Source of the DNA: Rhyzopertha dominica
Lineage: Eukaryota > Arthropoda > Insecta > Coleoptera > Bostrichidae
Length of the DNA: 64,000 nucleotides
NCBI GenBank assembly: GCA_025024175.1
Contig: QCXZ01000041.1
Span: 14,007,786 to 14,071,785, forward strand
Reading direction: 5' to 3'
The translations under genes were made by a program, and so were the position numbers. This document shows positions 58,853 to 64,000 of the stretch, one piece after another (positions within the stretch are counted from its first letter, which is position 1; the number at the start of each line of letters is the position of its first letter). The notes under the pieces were generated by a model. It was given only the letters and a program-made list of their open reading frames with translations, was not told where the DNA came from and made no database searches.

Positions 58853-61411
58853 CTTATTTAAATCAATACGAGTATTTAAATTACATTAGGCTAAATGAGA
58901 TATTCAATGGTCCTTATTACATGTTGGTATCAGTCCACCATATTTGATGCACAGGGCATGTACTATAGAGTCCTAGAATCTTAAAAATTTTGGACATTTT
59001 TTATCAATAATAAAACATTAACCTCACTTGAATATAAAACTGTAGATTCACAGAGCTTCGCATTTAAGCTGAGCCAGGATATGCAAACATTTCGGCTGGT
59101 ATCTAATTTTTCTATTTTATACACAAATATCGTACCACTCACTACTTTGGATTTCATTTTTATCCCACACGTTATAAGTCGATGTTGTCAATGAAGTATA
59201 ATAATTTATTTTTGTTGAACAAAAACGCAGCTGCTGTTAAATAGGGTAGATGACTAATTTTCAAGAGTTCTATTACATCGCGTCTTTGTTGTCTTCAATA
59301 TTCACATGTGAAAATATTTCATATTTAATTGTAATATAACAGAGCAAAAAAGTTTAAACGTCTAAAACGTCCGTCAAGCACGTCACCGTATGGTAAATAC
59401 AGCAATCTTTGTTGCGGAAGGTCATTATGAACCGTATACCGTTTTGTGTGTTATTAAATGTAATGTCATATGAATATTTAAAGTTCAATGATCGCTGGTG
59501 AAAATATTGAAGCTACCTGTAGCATCGGCACACTTGTAATACAAACACAACATGCAAGCACAGTAAAAAAACCCGCTGCAAATTGAATCAATACTTCCAC
59601 ATCCAATTGTCAAAATGACATTTACGTTTTTATTTCTTATACTATACGATTAGTAATCATGTTTTGAGCATTATTTTCTCTACACATTTTTTCTAAGACA
59701 AACAGTCTTCGTGATATTAGCAAAAATATATAAATTTTAAAATCGGTTTTTCTCAAATAATTCGAAAATTATTAACTTAACAAAAAATTACAGAAGTGGA
59801 AATATTTCCGATACCCTACTTATCCCGCAAACAATAGGTCGCTTTGGGTAGTTGAGATTTATATGTTTGCCAAATTTCAAGTTCATATATTAAGTCTTTC
59901 GAAAGTTATCGTGTAAACAAACAAAACCACAGACACACAGATACACAGACAAGAAATTTCTTTTGCTCAAATTTTGTTTTTTTTTTGCGTTTTCGACTAA
60001 TTTAAAGCGAATGAGCAATTCCCATCCTTTGGATATGGAAGTAATTAATAGATTTCTTCAGAAAGTAATTTATTTATATTTTACCAAAAAAAAGTTAACA
60101 AAACCACTATTACTAAAAACCTTTATTATTTTTCGATGTATACAAGAATTTTAAAAAGATAATAAACCCTTCTATACCGACAAAACCTAAAGAAAAACAA
60201 TAATGGATCTGTTTAAGTGCCTAAGTAAGATCAGCATCAGTGCAATATGTACAGTCTTCAGTCTACACTGTAGATTTACTCCACTCAGTTTACTGTCTAA
60301 TAGAAGGTTTTACCTGCTACGATTAAATGAATTCATACACATACTAATAGAAGTTAGAAACGAACTATACTTACTGAGTTTGTGGTACCTTTGAAGACAT
60401 ATAGGTAATAGATTTAATTGACTAATGAGGTATTGAATCGCATTGAAAAGAGGTGGACCTATTACTATAATATTTGTTGAATGATGAGAGAGATAGCAAT
60501 AGTGAATGGGGACGTCACAGAGCGTTTTACTAACACTTCATAGGACTCATAATTAAATCATATTCATATTTGCTATTTCATCAAATGCGATTCGATCGAT
60601 CTTGAACTTGTACTAGACGTCAGATAAGTACTAATTTATGAGGATTTGTTTACCCCGGCATGCAGCCTATTGTTACATAAATTCGTCGTAGAATTAGCAG
60701 GATTTTCAACAAAGGTAATCCAGCCCTCCCAGAAAATCGTAACTACGCCCACGAAGTGATCTCGTTTAGTACTGAACTGTTAAAAACAAGTTATTTACCC
60801 AAAACCCTGCAGCGCGAAAACAAGAAATTACCATTTAGTTAACGGAGTATCATCGTGAGAAGTACCTCTAATCAACAAAGGAAAAATAAGCAAACCCAAA
60901 TACACAATAGTCTCAGACCACTCTAATTGACCCAGTTACCAGAATGAATTCTAAACGTTCGATGTGCCCCTTGACCGTGCGCTCCTTTTAATTTACCAGT
61001 CTCATTGTGACGCCTGTACACACATAAAGAAACCTTACCCACAATCGATACGACGTAATCAGAACCGTGGTCCTTCCAGGGCGCTGCAAAACGAGAGTGC
61101 AGCTTGCAGATTCGAACTTGCTAGCAGGAATTAACGATAACGATCAGGGATGTTTTTTATGCCTACAAGTTGGCGCCGTGCATTTGACACCTCGTTAATA
61201 TTAGAGGTGGTTCACTTCTGAACGTGGTCCTGTTGAGAATTCCATTTCCTTGATGCAGACGAGGAAATCATTTTGTGAGGTCAATGTGACTGGTCACAAC
61301 GAATCGTTAATATAATATTTATGAAGAAGTTTCTTCCAAAAATAATCTACATGCTGATGACCACCATCTAATTTAAATTTATACGAAAATGACACCAATA
61401 GGCTACACATC
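58853..61411. other. Non-coding stretch with a short ACAG/ACAC run
   Basis: No gene is recognised. 59930-59952 is a short purine-pyrimidine run of cacagacacacagatacaca type, which often forms the tail of a retroelement. 60990-61270 is GC-richer without an open frame. Confidence 0.4.
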
Positions 61412-61818
61412 TACAGGATCGCTACAAAGTATGGAACCAGCAGGACATTTCAGGTTCTGTTCGACCGATTTTTCTGAAATTGTGCATGGGCCTATGGGTC
61501 AGCTCTCATTTCCAAGATATGGACGCAAGTTGCATTTTTTATAGAAAGGAGGGGTCAAAAGGCACGTCATTGAAAAGGATATTTTTTCCGGATTTCAAAA
61601 ATGTATCACGCTTGTAAAATTTATTCCTTGTGAGGTAAGAAAAGTGTAAATACGATAATTGAGCTTGACAAAAAACGAAAAAGGCCAGATATTACCATTT
61701 TTCCTGGACTGATGATAATTTTCGTCTAGTTTGATCTATTTATTGTGAATCGGGTACCCAAAAAGTAAAAAAGAAAAACATGATTCCGTGAAGAATGCAG
61801 TATTTTTTCGGATTTACT
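61412..61818 (-). other. Probable 3' flank of the mariner-like element
   Basis: This lies downstream of the transposase remnant on the minus strand. tacaggatcgctacaaagta at 61412 is similar to the TACAGGGTG...AAAGT ends of this superfamily and may be the element's terminus. No gene. Confidence 0.3.
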
Positions 61819-62330
61819 TTACAGAAGGTTCTCAAAATAATCCCCATTTACGTCCTGACAGTAATACAGCCTTGAGTAAAAGTTCTCTAATGTTATTTGT
61901 AGCATATTTGGNGGTAAGTTATGAATTTCTGCCCTGATTCGTCCTTTTAAATCTTCTTCATTATGTGGCCGATCAGAATAAATAGGAATTTTCAGATACC
62001 CCCATAGGAGAAAATCAAGCGGCGTCAGATCAGGATAACATGCTGGGCATTCTATCGCTCCCCTCCTACCAATCCATCTGTCTGGAAATATTGCATTCAA
62101 ATATCCACGAATGTTGACTGAAAAAAGGGGGCAGTGCACCATCTTGCTGAAACCATATCTGTTCCGGAGGACGCGCAGCATTTTCACGATTAGGGAACAG
62201 GCGAATAAGTTCTAGTATAATATGTTCGAGCAAGAGCTGTCAATACTTGACCGCATTCAAATTGCCATCGATGAAAAAGGCCCAATAATGTGCTCACCGA
62301 TAATACCAGACCAGACATTCGCTTATAAAA
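61819..62330 (-). pseudogene. Mariner/IS630-like transposase, C-terminal half
   Basis: On the minus strand from 62325: ANVWSGIIGEHIIGPFFIDG (about 62320-62263), then NLNAVKY interrupted by a TGA stop (about 62240). LLEHIILELIRLFPN and IWFQQDGA (about 62157-62137), with the second catalytic aspartate, follow. After a frameshift in a C/T run come FSVNIRGYLNAIF, RWIGRRGAIE and PDLTPLDFLLWGYL (about 62038-61997), with the third catalytic aspartate some 36-37 residues after the second. The frame runs on to the normal end of the family, DVNGDYFENLL, at 61819. One stop and one frameshift inactivate it; an ambiguous base lies at 61912. The first catalytic aspartate and the DNA-binding domain are missing upstream. 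Confidence 0.88.
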
Positions 62331-64000
62331 AGTATAAAAGGAGAGCTAATAAGAGACCGAAACAATATGCTAGACAGATGAGTAGAGCTCTTAACGAATT
62401 GCTAAGAGGTAGAAACGATAATAACAGTACAAGAGGTGATAGAACAGCAAAAAAAAATATGCCAGTATGGCGGCAAATATTTACAGCAGCGGGTACACAA
62501 GCCTTATCAAAGCAATCTGAATAAACGAGAAACCATCCCGTGACTGATAAGGAATTGCCTATCTAATATACAAGGAAATAACAACTGCAGGAGCACATCC
62601 TGAATTAATATTGAAAAAAAAAGACAGCAAATAAGACGAATTAACAATATAATGGGAAGATATTGTTGCTTCCGATGCGGAAGGAAAACTTTAAACCAGA
62701 TCTGTCTTGTCTTGTAAACATCAGAAGCACAGGAAATAGCTTTTGTAGGTTATAACAGGCATCCCAGAAATGAAGCTTAAAAAAACTGTAGGAAGCTCTA
62801 CAAGAAATACTTATCTAAGTATTAGATAAAAACGACGTTTAGTTTTCGTAGACTATGTCACAGTGTTAGATAATTTGAAATTCCAAAGAATTTAGTGGAG
62901 CCACAGAAAGCTTAGTAGCCACTGCTCTCCAGTAGGATTTGGAAGTAACTGAAAACAAAATACTACAGAGACATAGAAGACCAAGTTAGAGAAAAGTTAA
63001 CAGAAAACCTAAAAAGGACCGGAATGTGCCATCGTGGACTTTAAATAAAACAACGTAGGAGGGACGACTTTATGAGTTCGCAGCAAAACTTCTCTGGGTT
63101 CGCGAAAAAACTTTTAGAAATTTTTTCACCACAGTATAGCAATCTTATGAGGAAGTAATATTTGTTACGCTAGTGTTATACCAAAGGATATTAGCCTGTT
63201 AAAAAGGTATAGAAGCGACCTGGAAGCGACACTGAAAACCCAACTGCAATGCACAGTCTGCTAACAAAATGGCCGCCAACTGTCAACTGACTCGATAGTA
63301 TCAGACTTTATATGCATTAGCTGTTTTATGTTCTGTCTTTTACTAAAAACATGAATTTATGAGAATTATTATATATTTGCAATAATATATTTTATTCAAA
63401 GTCGGCTTTTCTCATCGCCACTTGTAATAGACCAGAATTCAAAAAACAGAAGAAAAGTGGGTTTTATATATTTTAAAGAAGAAATGTTTTGAATAGTTTA
63501 AAAAACACATCTCGACTGCTTGCAGTGCTCGTTATATTTTTTAATACAAGCGAAATTGTTCCTTCAACGCAAATCGATCAAGATTTCAGCGACACCAAGC
63601 GAAAGTTTTTGTTCAACATCAATGGATACATTGTAAGTTTTTAAATCTACTGCACTGAGCTATCAGGGTCCCATTCAGAATCGTGGTCAAGGCGGCATAT
63701 ATACATCAAAGATCACTATGTAACGCTGCTGAACGCCATCTGGCGCATTCGCAGCTGAATCGCTCGTCGCTCAGTGTTTTCGAGCTTCAGAGCGTAATTC
63801 TCTGCTGTATATAATATAATTAGGTTGTAATTAGCTGCTGGTCGCCATAATCTGGCCACCGCAGATAAATATCGTTTCGTATACTTTAATAAAATGAACG
63901 TAAAGACAAATTTATTTTATAACTGTTCACGGGAGTTATCATGGTGAAAAACTTTCTTTTCACTTAAAAACAGCCAATAGCTTGTTGTTCTTATGTCGTC
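62331..64000. other. Unassigned flank
   Basis: No gene is recognised. The first part of the open frame 62222-62524 (plus) is antisense to the transposase remnant. From about 62325 it encodes a basic stretch (KRRANKRPKQYARQM...), and near 62655 a CCFRCGRK word recalls the start of a zinc knuckle. Both may be retroelement debris, but nothing diagnostic follows. 63560-63800 is GC-richer. Confidence 0.3.

Noticed and set aside
62325..62524. Basic plus-strand frame as a possible gag-like or nuclear protein
   Set aside because: Its first part is antisense to the transposase remnant and no zinc knuckle or domain is complete.

Overview
The window is AT-rich, intron-dense animal DNA that looks like an insect chromosome, and it carries a few ambiguous bases. 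The insect reading rests on three things: a single exon resembling an insect class B neuropeptide receptor (24.2-24.4 kb, minus strand), a transposon load typical of arthropods (Penelope-like elements, several LINE lineages, Tc1/mariner, hAT and MULE), and splice signals of the usual metazoan type. The order cannot be fixed from the sequence. No rRNA, tRNA, CRISPR or bacterial-style operon was recognised.

The only confident piece of a host gene is the exon at 24180-24401 (minus strand). It encodes the first part of a hormone-receptor domain and fits a CRF-like diuretic hormone (DH44-type) receptor best. No seven-transmembrane exon was recognised elsewhere, so most of the window is probably long intron or intergenic sequence around that gene. 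A second, much weaker coding candidate is a short ORF with a hexapeptide repeat followed by a good splice donor at 40.5-40.7 kb.

Mobile elements fill much of the rest, nearly all decayed. 0.4-3.1 kb: a Penelope-like element (PLE) with a LINE nested in it, then another PLE endonuclease scrap in the opposite direction. 4.5-6.7 kb: a LINE fragment followed by a second PLE with a GIY-YIG domain and a hammerhead-like hairpin. 7.9-9.1 kb: two small DNA elements. 12.1-14.0 kb: a near-complete LINE reverse transcriptase. 15.0-16.7 kb: a LINE split into two opposite-strand halves, as expected from twin priming. 18.8-20.3 kb: a large imperfect palindrome. 21.4-22.2 and 61.4-62.3 kb: mariner-superfamily (IS630-like) transposase remnants. 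30.2-31.2 kb: an element with about 245-bp inverted termini. 41.1-41.6, 46.4-48.3, 55.1-55.4 and 56.8-57.5 kb: further LINE pieces, the last lacking its whole catalytic core. 43.7-44.4 kb: a FLYWCH-MULE transposase relic. 52.2-53.4 kb: a Tc1-like transposase interrupted by an 865-bp hAT-type element with a perfect 8-bp target duplication.

The elements do not form a pathway. What they show is a history of nested insertion: LINE into PLE, and hAT into Tc1. All family assignments come from motif reading by eye; no database search was run.
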